Source: Thermoplasmata archaeon
Lineage (GTDB): Archaea; Thermoplasmatota; Thermoplasmata; Thermoplasmatales; GCA-001856825
Length of the DNA: 49,246 nucleotides
Direction: 5' to 3'
NCBI GenBank assembly: GCA_021787125.1
Contig: JAJYMI010000089.1
Span: 1 to 49,246 of the forward strand
Below the pieces are notes generated by a model, which was given only the letters and a program-made list of their open reading frames with translations, searched no databases and had not been told where the DNA came from. Below, in pieces: positions 15,921 to 24,734 of the stretch (positions within the stretch are counted from its first letter, which is position 1; each line of letters begins with the position of its first letter). The translations under genes and the position numbers were made by a program.

Positions 15921-16678
15921 TAGAGTTGGGAACAAAAAGCGATATGAAGTTGATCAACGAGGAGGGTCTAAGGATAGATGGAAGGAAATTCAACGAACTG
16001 AGGCCAATCAGGATAGAAGTTGGCGTCTTGAACAGAGCCGATGGCTCTGCCTACATTGAATGGGGAGGCAACAAGGTCCTGGTAGCAGTCTATGGACCGC
16101 GCGAGGCTTTCCCTAAGCACACTCAGAATCCATCGAGGGCGATAGTCAATGCAAGATACAACATGGCCGCATTCTCGGTCGACGAGAGAAAGAGACCGGG
16201 GCCCGACAGAAGGGCAGTTGAGATAAGCAAGGTGATTGGGGAGGCTCTGGAGTGTGCCGTTTTCACGGAGCAGTTTCCAAGGACGAGCATTGACGTCTAC
16301 ATAGAGGTTCTTCAGGCAGATGCGGGAACAAGAATAGCCGGCATCACGGCAGCGTCAGTGGCGCTGGTCGATGCTGGAATTCCCATGAAGGATATGGTCG
16401 TGGGTTGCGCGGCTGGGAAGATTGATGGAAAGGTCGTTCTGGACCTGAACAAGGAAGAGGACAATTTCGGTCAGGCCGATCTGCCAATGGCAATAATACC
16501 CAGAACGCAGGAGATAGTCCTGTTACAGATGGATGGAAACATGACGAGGGACGAACTCGAACAGGCAGTCGAGCTGTCAAAGAAGGCTGCTATGTACATT
16601 TCCGATCTGCAGAAGGAGGCATTACTGGCCAAGTACAAGAGTCAGGAACAGGAAAAGGAAGGTGAGCGCGGTGAGTAA
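15917..16678 (+). CDS. rrp41: Exosome catalytic subunit Rrp41
   Basis: RNase PH-fold, phosphorolytic 3'-5' exoribonuclease subunit. Seen: [49 protein letters not shown], and [25 protein letters not shown], which holds the active-site Asp and Arg region. 253 aa with a charged tail ([13 protein letters not shown]). Start GTG 15917 overlaps the rrp4 stop by four bases; the TTG at 15926 is an alternative. It forms a heterohexamer with Rrp42 encoded next. Confidence 0.95.
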   Translation: MIELGTKSDMKLINEEGLRIDGRKFNELRPIRIEVGVLNRADGSAYIEWGGNKVLVAVYGPREAFPKHTQNPSRAIVNARYNMAAFSVDERKRPGPDRRAVEISKVIGEALECAVFTEQFPRTSIDVYIEVLQADAGTRIAGITAASVALVDAGIPMKDMVVGCAAGKIDGKVVLDLNKEEDNFGQADLPMAIIPRTQEIVLLQMDGNMTRDELEQAVELSKKAAMYISDLQKEALLAKYKSQEQEKEGERGE

Positions 16679-17456
16679 GAGCGCTGATGAGATCGTTTAT
16701 GGTTTGAAGAGAGAATATCTTGAGAAGATATGCACAGAAGGGAGCAGGATTGATGGAAGAAAGTTCGATGAAATGAGGCCCGTAATAGTGAACACCAATT
16801 TTGTCCCAAGGGCCCAGGGTTCAGCGGAGGTCAGACTCGGAGACTCGAGGGTCTTGGTTGGAATTAAGATCGAGCAGGGGGAGCCGTTCCAGGACACTCC
16901 AAACAGCGGAATACTGACAACGAACGCGGAGCTGCTACCTATGGCATCGCCGACATTCGAATCCGGACCACCAAGCGAGGACGCTATAGAGCTCGCTAGG
17001 GTCGTAGACAGGGGAATAAGAGAATCAAAGATGATCGATCTGGACAAGCTGGTCATCAAAGAGGGCGAAAAGGTGTGGGTTGTCTTCATCGACATGCACA
17101 TACTTGACTATGACGGAAACCTGATTGATGCATGCTCTCTCGGTGCGGTCGCTGCTCTTCTAGAGGCAAAAGTACCTGCCTCAAAGATCGGTGCTGAGGA
17201 TTTCCCGCTTCCGATCAACCACGTCCCGATAACCACAACTTTCGCGAAGATAGGCTCCACCATGCTGGCAGATCCCAACCTGGAGGAAGAAGAGGTGGAA
17301 TCTGCAAGACTGTCAGTTGCCACCAACGAAAATGGAGACGTAGTAGCTATGCAGAAAGGAATGGGAGGGAGCATAACCAACGAGGAACTGTTCTCTGCAG
17401 TCGATACGTCCATAAAATTGGGAAAGGATATTAGGAAGAGAGTACTGGGGAAATGA
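16671..17456 (+). CDS. rrp42: Exosome non-catalytic subunit Rrp42
   Basis: RNase PH-fold partner of Rrp41: [58 protein letters not shown], and [24 protein letters not shown], typical of the archaeal Rrp42 group that completes the ring but lacks the phosphate-coordinating residues. The ORF track begins at GTG 16662; I favour the GTG at 16671 because GGTGA (16661-16665) is spaced five bases before it. Either way the gene overlaps the end of rrp41, so translation is coupled. Confidence 0.94.
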   Translation: MSKSADEIVYGLKREYLEKICTEGSRIDGRKFDEMRPVIVNTNFVPRAQGSAEVRLGDSRVLVGIKIEQGEPFQDTPNSGILTTNAELLPMASPTFESGPPSEDAIELARVVDRGIRESKMIDLDKLVIKEGEKVWVVFIDMHILDYDGNLIDACSLGAVAALLEAKVPASKIGAEDFPLPINHVPITTTFAKIGSTMLADPNLEEEEVESARLSVATNENGDVVAMQKGMGGSITNEELFSAVDTSIKLGKDIRKRVLGK

Positions 17457-17460
17457 GTCC

Positions 17461-17718
17461 ATGACGAAAAAGACGAGAAAGGTAGGAAGCTCTGGCAGAT
17501 TCGGCGCCAGATACGGTTCTACCGTCAAGAAGAGGTGGCTTGAGATGGAAAAACTCAGGAATACCACCTACGTATGCCCCAGGTGTCACCACGTCTCGGT
17601 CAAGAGAAAGGATGCAGGGATATGGGAGTGCAGGAAGTGCGGCCTAGAGTATGTGGGAGATGCTTACTCCCCTGAGCTGAACACGGAATTCAAAAAGGTG
17701 GACCTGGAAAATGTTTAA
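17461..17718 (+). CDS. rpl37ae: Ribosomal protein L37Ae (eL43)
   Basis: 85 aa. The N terminus TKKTRKVGSSGRFGARYGSTVKKRW and the zinc-ribbon CPRCHHVSVKRKDAGIWECRKCG are diagnostic of L37Ae, a large-subunit protein. The four Cys are intact. It starts 4 bp after rrp42 and overlaps rpoP by 8 bp. Confidence 0.95.
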   Translation: MTKKTRKVGSSGRFGARYGSTVKKRWLEMEKLRNTTYVCPRCHHVSVKRKDAGIWECRKCGLEYVGDAYSPELNTEFKKVDLENV

Positions 17719-17842
17719 GTGTATCAGGTGCGGGAGAGAGCTAAAGGACGAGGGAGACACTACACAGTTCGAGTGCGAGTGCGGATCGAAGGTATTCGTC
17801 AGGATTCCAGGGAACGTTATAAAAACAGTAGAAGTCAAGTAG
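17711..17842 (+). CDS. rpoP: RNA polymerase subunit P (Rpb12-like)
   Basis: 43 aa, too short for the ORF track. ATG 17711 to TAG 17842 gives MFKCIRCGRELK...FECECGSKVFVRIPGNVIKTVEV. The C-x2-C...C-x-C zinc motif and the end KTVEV match RpoP/Rpb12, which helps assemble and open the archaeal RNA polymerase. The position between rpl37ae and pus10 fits archaeal gene order. It overlaps rpl37ae by 8 bp and its stop directly abuts the next ATG. The second Cys pair is C-x-C rather than C-x2-C. Confidence 0.88.
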   Translation: MFKCIRCGRELKDEGDTTQFECECGSKVFVRIPGNVIKTVEVK

Positions 17843-18913
17843 ATGTTCCTCTGCAGCAAATGCAGGGAAAGGTTATCCTATAGCGACAATCCATCCACGA
17901 GGGATGGTGCCGTATGCGAAATCTGCGGCAACCTGCTGGAACACGTCGATGAATATTTTGGCATGTTCAAGGAAGAAGCGGGACAGTACGACTTCTCAAC
18001 ATTCCTGATAGGAATGAAAGTGCCCAAGGATAGCCTGACAAGAGACATTGAGGCTATCGAAAAGTCAGGTGTCAAGACCAGGAATTACAAGGAAGAATTC
18101 CAGTTCCAACTCGGATCGAGGATTGAAAGGGAACTTCCATACAGGGTCGATTTTGGGAAACCAGAATTCACGTTCACAATAGACCAGGAAAACATGGACT
18201 ACTCGGTATGGGTAAAGCCGATCTATCTAAAGGGGAGATACCTCAAGAAGAGGAGAGGCATTCCACAGTCCCCCTGGATAAAACCTGGAAGGGGGAAGGA
18301 AATGGAGAAGTCCGTTTCAGAATACATAGGCCAACCGGTCTGTGATGCGCTTGGAGGAAGGAACTACAATTTCTTTGCATCTGGCAGGGAGGACGTAGAC
18401 GCGCTGATGTTGGGGACGGGAAGGCCATTCTATGTTGAAGTGAAATCTCCAAGGAAGAGAAGCACGGACCTCTCAGCACTATCAGGTCAGGTCCTCGGTG
18501 GGTCCAGGGACGGAATCGAGGTTATTGATCTATCCATTGCAGACCCCTCAGTCATAGAAGGTATGAAAGGTCAGAAACCCGACAAGACATACGAGGTCGG
18601 TCTGACGGTGGATGGCGCTGGTGTAGTAAAAATAGCGGAGAAACTCGAGAAGTATTCGGATCTCATGATCAGTCAGAGAACTCCAACAAGAGTCCTGGGA
18701 ATCCGCAAGGACAAGGTGAGAGAGAGGATCGTAAGGTCCGTCGAGATCAAGCAGTTCGCCGACAGTAAGCTGGTACTGATTATAAGGGCGGAAGCAGGGA
18801 CATACATCAAGGAATTTGTCACGGGGGACAAGGGCAGAACAATCCCCAATCTCAGGGATGAGCTAGACATAAACGTTAAAATAGATTATCTTAATGTGCT
18901 CGAAGTCAAATAG
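17843..18913 (+). CDS. pus10: tRNA pseudouridine synthase Pus10
   Basis: 356 aa. Forms pseudouridine 54/55 in the T-loop of archaeal tRNA. The N-terminal zinc module CSKCRERL...CEICGNLL begins the THUMP-related region. The catalytic domain shows FFASGREDVDALMLGTGRPFYVEVKSPRKR, where the Asp of GREDVDALM is the family catalytic residue. A C-terminal RAEAGTYIKEFVTGDKGRTIPNL segment completes the fold. Its ATG follows the rpoP stop without a gap. Confidence 0.94.
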   Translation: MFLCSKCRERLSYSDNPSTRDGAVCEICGNLLEHVDEYFGMFKEEAGQYDFSTFLIGMKVPKDSLTRDIEAIEKSGVKTRNYKEEFQFQLGSRIERELPYRVDFGKPEFTFTIDQENMDYSVWVKPIYLKGRYLKKRRGIPQSPWIKPGRGKEMEKSVSEYIGQPVCDALGGRNYNFFASGREDVDALMLGTGRPFYVEVKSPRKRSTDLSALSGQVLGGSRDGIEVIDLSIADPSVIEGMKGQKPDKTYEVGLTVDGAGVVKIAEKLEKYSDLMISQRTPTRVLGIRKDKVRERIVRSVEIKQFADSKLVLIIRAEAGTYIKEFVTGDKGRTIPNLRDELDINVKIDYLNVLEVK

Positions 18914-18924
18914 GGGATATAAAA

Positions 18925-19215
18925 ATGGGAAAAATGTCTCACGGTCCCAGGTCGAAGACGAGATACAAGATGAAGAAGAAGCTAAAGGAGAGGGGACCCG
19001 TTACCGTCAACAGGATAGTTAAGAAGTTCGAGGTAGGAGACAGTGTGGCCATCGATATAGAACCAGCATTTCACAATGGGATGCCTTTCAAGAGATTCCA
19101 GGGCATGACAGGAGTAGTAGAGGGACAGCGAGGAGATGCATATCTGGTCAAGATCAGCGACCAGGGTAAATCCAAGATGGTCGTGGCATATCCAATTCAC
19201 CTGAAAAGGGCGTGA
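18925..19215 (+). CDS. rpl21e: Ribosomal protein L21e (eL21)
   Basis: 96 aa, large-subunit protein. The N terminus KMSHGPRSKTRYKMKKKLKERG and the SH3-like part FEVGDSVAIDIEPAFHNGMPFKRFQGMTGVVEGQRGDAYLVKI are diagnostic. It is 11 bp after pus10 in the same operon, followed 9 bp later by rpoF. Confidence 0.95.
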   Translation: MGKMSHGPRSKTRYKMKKKLKERGPVTVNRIVKKFEVGDSVAIDIEPAFHNGMPFKRFQGMTGVVEGQRGDAYLVKISDQGKSKMVVAYPIHLKRA

Positions 19216-19224
19216 ATTCTGAGA

Positions 19225-19539
19225 ATGAAAATAACCTACATCCCTCTTGCCAAAGCAAAGGAGCTGCTCAACGACGCTTCAAAGGAACGAGAGCTAAACG
19301 AGGTTCAGGCATCCGCCCTGAAACACGTTGGCAAATTTTCGAAGGTAACGGCTGAAAAGGCCGCAAAGCTGCAGAAGGACCTCGTTTCCCTAGGACTCGA
19401 AGAGACGCTTGCGGTGAAGGTCATAGACATCATGCCTGCGAACCTGGATGAACTCAGATCTGTTCTTTATCCTCACGTGCAGAATCTGGAACAGGATCTA
19501 GGAAACAAGATCGTAGAAACTCTTCACAAAAGCAGGTGA
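19225..19539 (+). CDS. rpoF: RNA polymerase subunit F (Rpb4-like)
   Basis: 104 aa. Small helical protein of the Rpb4/RpoF family: VQASALKHVGKFSKVTAEKAAKLQKDLVSLGLEETLAVKVIDIMPANLDELRSVL. With RpoE it forms the stalk of the polymerase. The pairing of rpl21e, rpoF and a DUF655 gene is a conserved archaeal order. It overlaps the next gene by four bases (GTGA). Confidence 0.92.
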   Translation: MKITYIPLAKAKELLNDASKERELNEVQASALKHVGKFSKVTAEKAAKLQKDLVSLGLEETLAVKVIDIMPANLDELRSVLYPHVQNLEQDLGNKIVETLHKSR

Positions 19540-20093
19540 TTTCTCTGGAAGAGTTTGCGTTTGTCCTAGATATTCTACCACAAGGAAGGATGGAGGAGAA
19601 GGCATTCAAACGGGTACCTCTCTCGCTCGCAATAGGCGAAGAGGAACTGAAACTGTTTGAGCTAATACCCAAACAGGGTGTTGTGATCACGATCGGAGAC
19701 AGAGTCTACATAGGCAAGGACATAGAGAAGAGGGACAAGATAGGCAGTGTGAGGAGAAGGATATCGTTCGAAGAGCTAACGCCAGCCGCACAGAACGAGA
19801 TAGAATTTGTCCTGAGACAGATAATAGAGGGTAACGAACAAAGGTTTGTCAATTTCTTCAACAATGCCCAGCCGGTAACCGCAAGACTGCATCAGTTGGA
19901 TCTCCTGTACGGAGTCGGCAGGAACCTGATGTGGGAGATACTGGACGAGCGAAAGAAGGGACCGTTCAAGAATTTTGCTGACCTCAAGACCAGGGTGAAG
20001 GGATTGAGAGATCCAGAAAAGATGATCACCGAACGAATAATAAGAGAACTGAAGAACAAGGACGAAAGGCACAGGTTGTTCGTTTCCGGATAA
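19536..20093 (+). CDS. DUF655 family nucleic-acid-binding protein
   Basis: 185 aa. The first half (FAFVLDILPQGR...GDRVYIGKD) is an OB-like small domain typical of DUF655. The second half contains the helix-hairpin-helix LDLLYGVGRNLMWEILDERKKGPFKNFADL, a DNA/RNA-binding module. Function is not established, but members sit between rpoF and ksgA in many archaea, consistent with a role with ribosomal RNA. GTG start overlapping the rpoF stop. Confidence 0.88.
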   Translation: MISLEEFAFVLDILPQGRMEEKAFKRVPLSLAIGEEELKLFELIPKQGVVITIGDRVYIGKDIEKRDKIGSVRRRISFEELTPAAQNEIEFVLRQIIEGNEQRFVNFFNNAQPVTARLHQLDLLYGVGRNLMWEILDERKKGPFKNFADLKTRVKGLRDPEKMITERIIRELKNKDERHRLFVSG

Positions 20094-20096
20094 GCG

Positions 20097-20798
20097 ATGC
20101 GAAGAACCAAGCAAGCGGGAATCAACTTCCTGAACGATGACAAGATAGCAGAAAGGATTGTCTCACTTGTGAGTTGTGTGAACAGAGATGTACTGGAAGT
20201 TGGTGCTGGGCTGGGACAGTTGACGGCCCACATAAGCAGCTACAGGTCCCTGACCCTTATTGAGCGAGAGTGGGAATTCGCAGAACGTTTAAAGTCTTCC
20301 TTTCAGAACGCCACAGTGATCAATGCTGATGCTCTCAAGGTCGAGTGGCCAAGATTCGATGTGTTTGTATCCAACATGCCTTACTCCATCTCCTCTCCCC
20401 TCCTTGAAAAACTGTGGAACAACAGGTTCGAGGAAGGGGTCGTCACGATCCAGAAGGAGGTTGCAGACAGAATCACGGCGGTACCCAAGACAAGGGATTA
20501 TTCCAGACTGTCTATAATGATGCAGTTAAAGTTCAAAGTTGACAGGGAGTTTGATATACCTCCATCAAAATTCACTCCCTCTCCGAAGGTGTTCAGCACC
20601 GTGCTAAGGCTAGAGCCGAGGAACGAGAAGATCCCTGCAGGCTTCGATGATTTCCTCAAGAGCATTTTCTCCCAAAGAAGGAAGAAGTTGAGGAACGTTG
20701 TGAATACTCGGTTGTATGGAGACATGAGACCAGAAGAGCTGACGACACTCGAGCTAATGAAAATTTTTGAGGATCTCAGCGAGCAGCGACAATCTTAA
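20097..20798 (+). CDS. ksgA: 16S rRNA dimethyladenosine methyltransferase KsgA/Dim1
   Basis: 234 aa. AdoMet motif I LEVGAGLGQLT, acidic LIERE, and motif IV NMPYSISSPLL (NLPY-type) are present; PPSKFTPSPKVFSTVLRL and a helical C-terminal domain with FSQRRKKLRNVV follow. It methylates the two adenines of the 3'-end loop of 16S rRNA during subunit maturation. It is the last gene of the twelve-gene run and overlaps the convergent GTPase gene by 23 bp. Confidence 0.93.
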   Translation: MRRTKQAGINFLNDDKIAERIVSLVSCVNRDVLEVGAGLGQLTAHISSYRSLTLIEREWEFAERLKSSFQNATVINADALKVEWPRFDVFVSNMPYSISSPLLEKLWNNRFEEGVVTIQKEVADRITAVPKTRDYSRLSIMMQLKFKVDREFDIPPSKFTPSPKVFSTVLRLEPRNEKIPAGFDDFLKSIFSQRRKKLRNVVNTRLYGDMRPEELTTLELMKIFEDLSEQRQS

Positions 20799-21963
20799 TG
20801 ACGTCTCCGTCCTCGAGAACGTGATCTCTTCCAAGAATACGTTTGGTTCTACCATTGACTGCTCGAATGAACCTATCACCAAGATCAGAGTGCACTTTGT
20901 ATGCTAAGTCAATGGCGGTAGAGCCCTGTCTTAGGAGTATAGCATCTGGGAGGATATTCCCGTTCTTGTCCGTCCAGTGGTTCTCGTCCTCCACGGGGTA
21001 GACGACAATCATCCCTAGCACCTTGTATACTAGGTATTCTACGGCTTCCTGTGTTCTTGTGCCTCCGTTGTGGCTCATGAAGTCTTCTACTCGTTTGAGC
21101 GCATCCCTCTGTGCCTGGTTTAGCTTTGGCAGGTCGATGACGCTGAATGAAACATCTCCTGGAAAGTATGAGATAAGGCCCGCCTTCGAAGCCTTTCGGA
21201 GAACCAGCTCAAAATCTCCCGACACGACCTGGGCTCCTCTCTCCTTCAGTTTGGAAGCTTCGACCTGGTCTATTTTGTCTCCCTTTGTTGCCACTATTAT
21301 TCCTGGCTTGGATGTTCTTATGATCTCTTCAGCCAGTCTCACGGAGACCCCTTCGTCCCATTCTTTCAGATTGCTAGGAATCGCTGCACTTTTGACCGCA
21401 GCAGAGATGTCTTTGGGGTCTATCCCCAGTCCTGACACTTTTTCGTAAATAATGTTCTCAATCTTACCCCCCTCGCTCTCCAGCTTTCTTATATTCCTTA
21501 TGAGTCCGTCGGAAATGATGTTGGCCAACCAAAGGACGATTTCTCTGTGGACAAATTCAGCATCGTCCAGTGGATCAAACTTTCCCCTTCCGACGGAATT
21601 GCCGTTCTGATCAAGAGATCCAGTTGAGTCTATTACCTGTATGAACCCATCTGCTCTTCTCAGGTCGTCGAGGAACTTGTTGCCTAGTCCCTTACCTTCG
21701 TGGGCACCAGGCACTAGGCCCGCAACGTCAATTAACTCGACCGGAACCAACCTCGTGCCATTAGCGCATTTCCCAAAATTTGGCTTACACTTTTTTCCGA
21801 GATCGGTCTCAGGACATTTGGCCCTTATGTATGTAACCCCCTTGTTTGATTCGATGGTCGTGAAGGGATAATCGCCTATCTCCACTGCATTCTCAGTGAG
21901 AGCAGAAAAGAATGTACTTTTTCCAACATTTGGCTTTCCGATTATTCCAATCAGTAGGCTCAT
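20776..21963 (-). CDS. YchF/Obg-like GTPase with C-terminal TGS domain
   Basis: 395 aa. G1 GKPNVGKST at residues 9-17, G3 region DVAGLVPGAHEGKGLGNKFLDDLRRAD, and G4-like TKGDKID instead of NKxD, which in YchF-type proteins relaxes guanine specificity. The C-terminal ILLRQGSTAIDLAYKVHSDLGDRFIRAV...RILGRDHVLEDGDVIKI is a TGS domain. A ribosome-associated translation role is inferred from family. It overlaps the upstream UPF0179 gene by 4 bp, so the two are coupled. Confidence 0.9.
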   Translation of the reverse strand: MSLLIGIIGKPNVGKSTFFSALTENAVEIGDYPFTTIESNKGVTYIRAKCPETDLGKKCKPNFGKCANGTRLVPVELIDVAGLVPGAHEGKGLGNKFLDDLRRADGFIQVIDSTGSLDQNGNSVGRGKFDPLDDAEFVHREIVLWLANIISDGLIRNIRKLESEGGKIENIIYEKVSGLGIDPKDISAAVKSAAIPSNLKEWDEGVSVRLAEEIIRTSKPGIIVATKGDKIDQVEASKLKERGAQVVSGDFELVLRKASKAGLISYFPGDVSFSVIDLPKLNQAQRDALKRVEDFMSHNGGTRTQEAVEYLVYKVLGMIVVYPVEDENHWTDKNGNILPDAILLRQGSTAIDLAYKVHSDLGDRFIRAVNGRTKRILGRDHVLEDGDVIKIVAAR

Positions 21964-22382
21964 TCTATCTTGGCTTCTACCAGATCGAAGCCGCTAGGGC
22001 ACTTTCCTTCAAGAACGTTGTTCACTTTTAACTTTGATTTATCCTTCATGTAGCTCAGAATGCAGATATCTGCATACTTGCAAGAATAGTCGTCGCAATC
22101 GGGCCGCTTGTAGGTCACTTTTGCTCCCTCCTTCGCGATTTTCTTGGGAATCATCAGACTTCTCTCCTCCTCTTCTACCTCCACGGTGTAGACCTTGTCT
22201 CCTTCGTGGATGAAACACTTGTGTTCCTTTTCCCTAAATTTTACCGTTCTGTAGTAGCTACCTGGCTTGAGGTTGTGACATACGTTCTTCAGATTGCAAA
22301 CGTTGCACTCCTGTGCAGGAGAAAAATACTGAAACACCGATCCTTCTTTGGTTAGATTCTTTGGAACCAATGTTATGACCAT
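21960..22382 (-). CDS. UPF0179 family cysteine-rich protein
   Basis: 140 aa. Two Cys clusters, CNVCNLKNVC (near residue 26) and CDDYSCKYADIC (near residue 96), plus a later CPSGF, are consistent with iron-sulfur or zinc binding. The middle (EGDKVYTVEVEEEERSLMIPKKIAKEG) is typical of UPF0179, an archaeal family of unknown function. It shares one base with egsA upstream and four with the GTPase downstream. Confidence 0.85.
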   Translation of the reverse strand: MVITLVPKNLTKEGSVFQYFSPAQECNVCNLKNVCHNLKPGSYYRTVKFREKEHKCFIHEGDKVYTVEVEEEERSLMIPKKIAKEGAKVTYKRPDCDDYSCKYADICILSYMKDKSKLKVNNVLEGKCPSGFDLVEAKIE

Positions 22383-23440
22383 TATGCAACTCCCGTTATG
22401 CGTAGTGCTTCCCTAGCAGCGCTCTCACTGAGTCCGCTCTCTCCCAGTATTGTGTACCTGTCTGGCCGAGTCTTGTGTGCCATCATCAGGGCCTGTATCG
22501 CATCATCCTCCGTCAATGAAACTTGATCTAGTGTTGTAGGGGCGCCTATGGTCTGTAGCGTACTCTTTATCATATTCCAGTCGGCACCGTGCAGATACAT
22601 CGCAATTATCGAGCCGATACCGCACAGCTCCCCGTGTAACGCATTCCCTTTCTTGATGGTATCTACGGCGTGGGCAAACATGTGCTCAGAGCCAGAGGCA
22701 GGTCTCGAACTCCCCGCAATGCTCATCGCAATTCCAGAGAATACTATCTGCTTTATAACGAGCCACACACTCTCTTCCACGTTCGGTTTGATCTGAGAGG
22801 CATTGTTGATTATCTCTCTGGCTGCGAATTCAGAAATCGCATACGCTGAACTGCTGACCCTCTCTCCCTTCAGTCTGTGTCCAAGATTCCAGTCCCTCAG
22901 TGCTGGCAGATTGGAAAGGACATCTGCTGCACCCGAGGCGAGTGTCCTGAACGGAGCCGTTACTATGATCTCTGTATCAGCAATAATAGCCGCTGGCATC
23001 ATTGCCTCAACTGATGAAGATAAGCCATTCTTGATGATCGACGCCCTTGGACTCGCTACTCCGTCGTGGCTCGCTGAAGTCGGAATTGAAACGAAGTCCA
23101 GGCCCAGGTCGAAAGCACTCTTCTTTGCGATGTCTATCTTTGTTCCTCCACCGATACCGATTATGACCTTTGCATCGAAATCCTTCGTCTTATCTTTGAC
23201 TCTCTCCACATTTTCCTCGGTTGCGAGATCCGTTATTATTATGCTCGTTTCAACTCCGGAAGTTTTGAGGAGCTCTTTTACCCGTTCGCCTGCAAGTTTC
23301 ACGGTAGTCTTACCGGTGACTATCACTCCCTTTCTCGAGCTAGTGAGTTTGTTAAAGACTTCGCCTATTTTTTCAATAGCACCATGGCCCCCGATTACTT
23401 CTCTTGGAAGTATCATCTCGGCCAATTTCTCGAACGGCAC
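22382..23440 (-). CDS. egsA: sn-glycerol-1-phosphate dehydrogenase
   Basis: 352 aa. Reduces dihydroxyacetone phosphate to sn-glycerol-1-phosphate, the backbone of archaeal ether lipids, using NAD(P)H and zinc. Seen: IIGIGGGTKIDIAK (cofactor loop), SIPTSASHDGVASPRASI, GAADVLSN, ASGSEHMFAHAVD with the zinc-binding His, and ALHGELCGIGSIIAMYLHG. A strong archaeal marker. The 60-bp gap upstream contains cgataaatatcca on the minus strand, so it may have its own promoter inside the gene run. Confidence 0.94.
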   Translation of the reverse strand: MPFEKLAEMILPREVIGGHGAIEKIGEVFNKLTSSRKGVIVTGKTTVKLAGERVKELLKTSGVETSIIITDLATEENVERVKDKTKDFDAKVIIGIGGGTKIDIAKKSAFDLGLDFVSIPTSASHDGVASPRASIIKNGLSSSVEAMMPAAIIADTEIIVTAPFRTLASGAADVLSNLPALRDWNLGHRLKGERVSSSAYAISEFAAREIINNASQIKPNVEESVWLVIKQIVFSGIAMSIAGSSRPASGSEHMFAHAVDTIKKGNALHGELCGIGSIIAMYLHGADWNMIKSTLQTIGAPTTLDQVSLTEDDAIQALMMAHKTRPDRYTILGESGLSESAAREALRITGVA

Positions 23441-23499
23441 ACCGCCATATCCACTATTGGATATTTATCGTTTGCCTGAATCTTTCTGTACCTACGGCG

Positions 23500-24714
23500 T
23501 CAGGTTCCTTCTTCCCAGGAATTGATGTATCGCAGTTGCTCCTTCGAGAGTTCATCAATCTCTATTCCGTACGAACTGAGGTACGTGTTTGCCACCCTGA
23601 GATCGATCTCACTTGGGACTGGATAGACCTTTGGTTCCTTTCTGGGATTTTCTGCTATGAACTGGGCCGTTAGGGCTTGTATGGAGAACGAAAGATCCAT
23701 TATCTCAGCGGGGTGGCCCTGACCAGATGCAAGATTGACGAGTCTGCCATCGGACAGTACGTAAGCCTTCTTTTTTCCAATCGAGTACTGAGTCACATTC
23801 TTCCTTACCGATTTGCCTTTGCCAAATTTCCTCTCCATGTCTTCCACTGCGACCTCGTTGTTGAAGTGTCCAGAATTGGCCAGAATGATGCCATCCCTGG
23901 CATCCTTGAGAAGTTCAGGTGTAACAATGTCCTTCACCCCCGTGGCCGTAATCACAAAATCAGCGTACCTAATTGCTTCCTTCATCGGCTTCACCAAGAA
24001 CCCATCCATGTGAGCCTCTATAGATTTGAACGGATCTATCTCGGTGACAGTCACGTTTGCACCTAGGCCCCTCATCTTGTTGGCAATCCCTCTGCCGCAC
24101 CACCCGTATCCTCCGACCACGACGTTCTTACCAGCGACCACCAGATTAGTGGCGGTCAGAATGCCGTCTATCGTGCTCTGGCCAGTGCCGTATCGGTTGT
24201 CGAAAAGGTGCTTCATCAGCGCGTCGTTTACGTCAAACATCGGGAACTTGAGTGCTCCAGCCTTTTCCATATTCCTGAGTCTCACGACCCCGGTGGTCGT
24301 CTCCTCATTCCCACCCTTGATGTTCTTATAGACGGCCTTATCATTCAGGGCTAGTGCGGTCAGATCTCCTCCATCATCGATTATTATGTCAGGCTCTATC
24401 TCGATGGTCTTTGCCAGATATTCGTAATATTCATCTCTGGTGAGTCCCCTCTTTGCGAACACGCTGACACCGAAGTCATCCTTAAGGGAAGCAGCAACCT
24501 CGTCATCTGTACTGAGAGGATTGCATCCAGATATCCTGACTCTGGCCCCGCCCTGTTTTAGGGTGTACGCAAGCACAGCGGTCTTAGCTTCTAGATGCAA
24601 AGCCATAGATATGTTCATACCCTTGAAGGGTTTATTTGAAATGAAATCCTTTCTTACGCTCTCCAGAACGGGCATCCATCTCATTCCCCATTCTATCTTC
24701 TTCTTTCCATCCAT
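23500..24714 (-). CDS. ahcY: Adenosylhomocysteinase
   Basis: NAD-dependent hydrolysis of S-adenosylhomocysteine to adenosine and homocysteine, relieving product inhibition of methyltransferases. Seen: SMALHLEAKTAVL, IDDGGDLTAL, GGNEETTTGVVRL, VNDALMKHLFDNRYGTGQSTIDGI (catalytic Lys/Asp) and the NAD loop VVGGYGWCGRGIA. The C terminus ends in LRYINSWEEGT, the archaeal short form lacking the Lys-x3-Tyr tail of eukaryotic enzymes. The ORF track starts at a TTG (24720); the ATG at 24714 (MDGKKKIEWG) is preferred. It lies 20 bp after the riboflavin reductase gene. Confidence 0.94.
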   Translation of the reverse strand: MDGKKKIEWGMRWMPVLESVRKDFISNKPFKGMNISMALHLEAKTAVLAYTLKQGGARVRISGCNPLSTDDEVAASLKDDFGVSVFAKRGLTRDEYYEYLAKTIEIEPDIIIDDGGDLTALALNDKAVYKNIKGGNEETTTGVVRLRNMEKAGALKFPMFDVNDALMKHLFDNRYGTGQSTIDGILTATNLVVAGKNVVVGGYGWCGRGIANKMRGLGANVTVTEIDPFKSIEAHMDGFLVKPMKEAIRYADFVITATGVKDIVTPELLKDARDGIILANSGHFNNEVAVEDMERKFGKGKSVRKNVTQYSIGKKKAYVLSDGRLVNLASGQGHPAEIMDLSFSIQALTAQFIAENPRKEPKVYPVPSEIDLRVANTYLSSYGIEIDELSKEQLRYINSWEEGT

Positions 24715-24734
24715 GATCAATGAAACCGATTTCG

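Noticed and set aside
22803-23525. 240-aa plus-strand ORF over egsA
   Set aside because: Antisense shadow of egsA; low-complexity Ser/Leu-rich translation.
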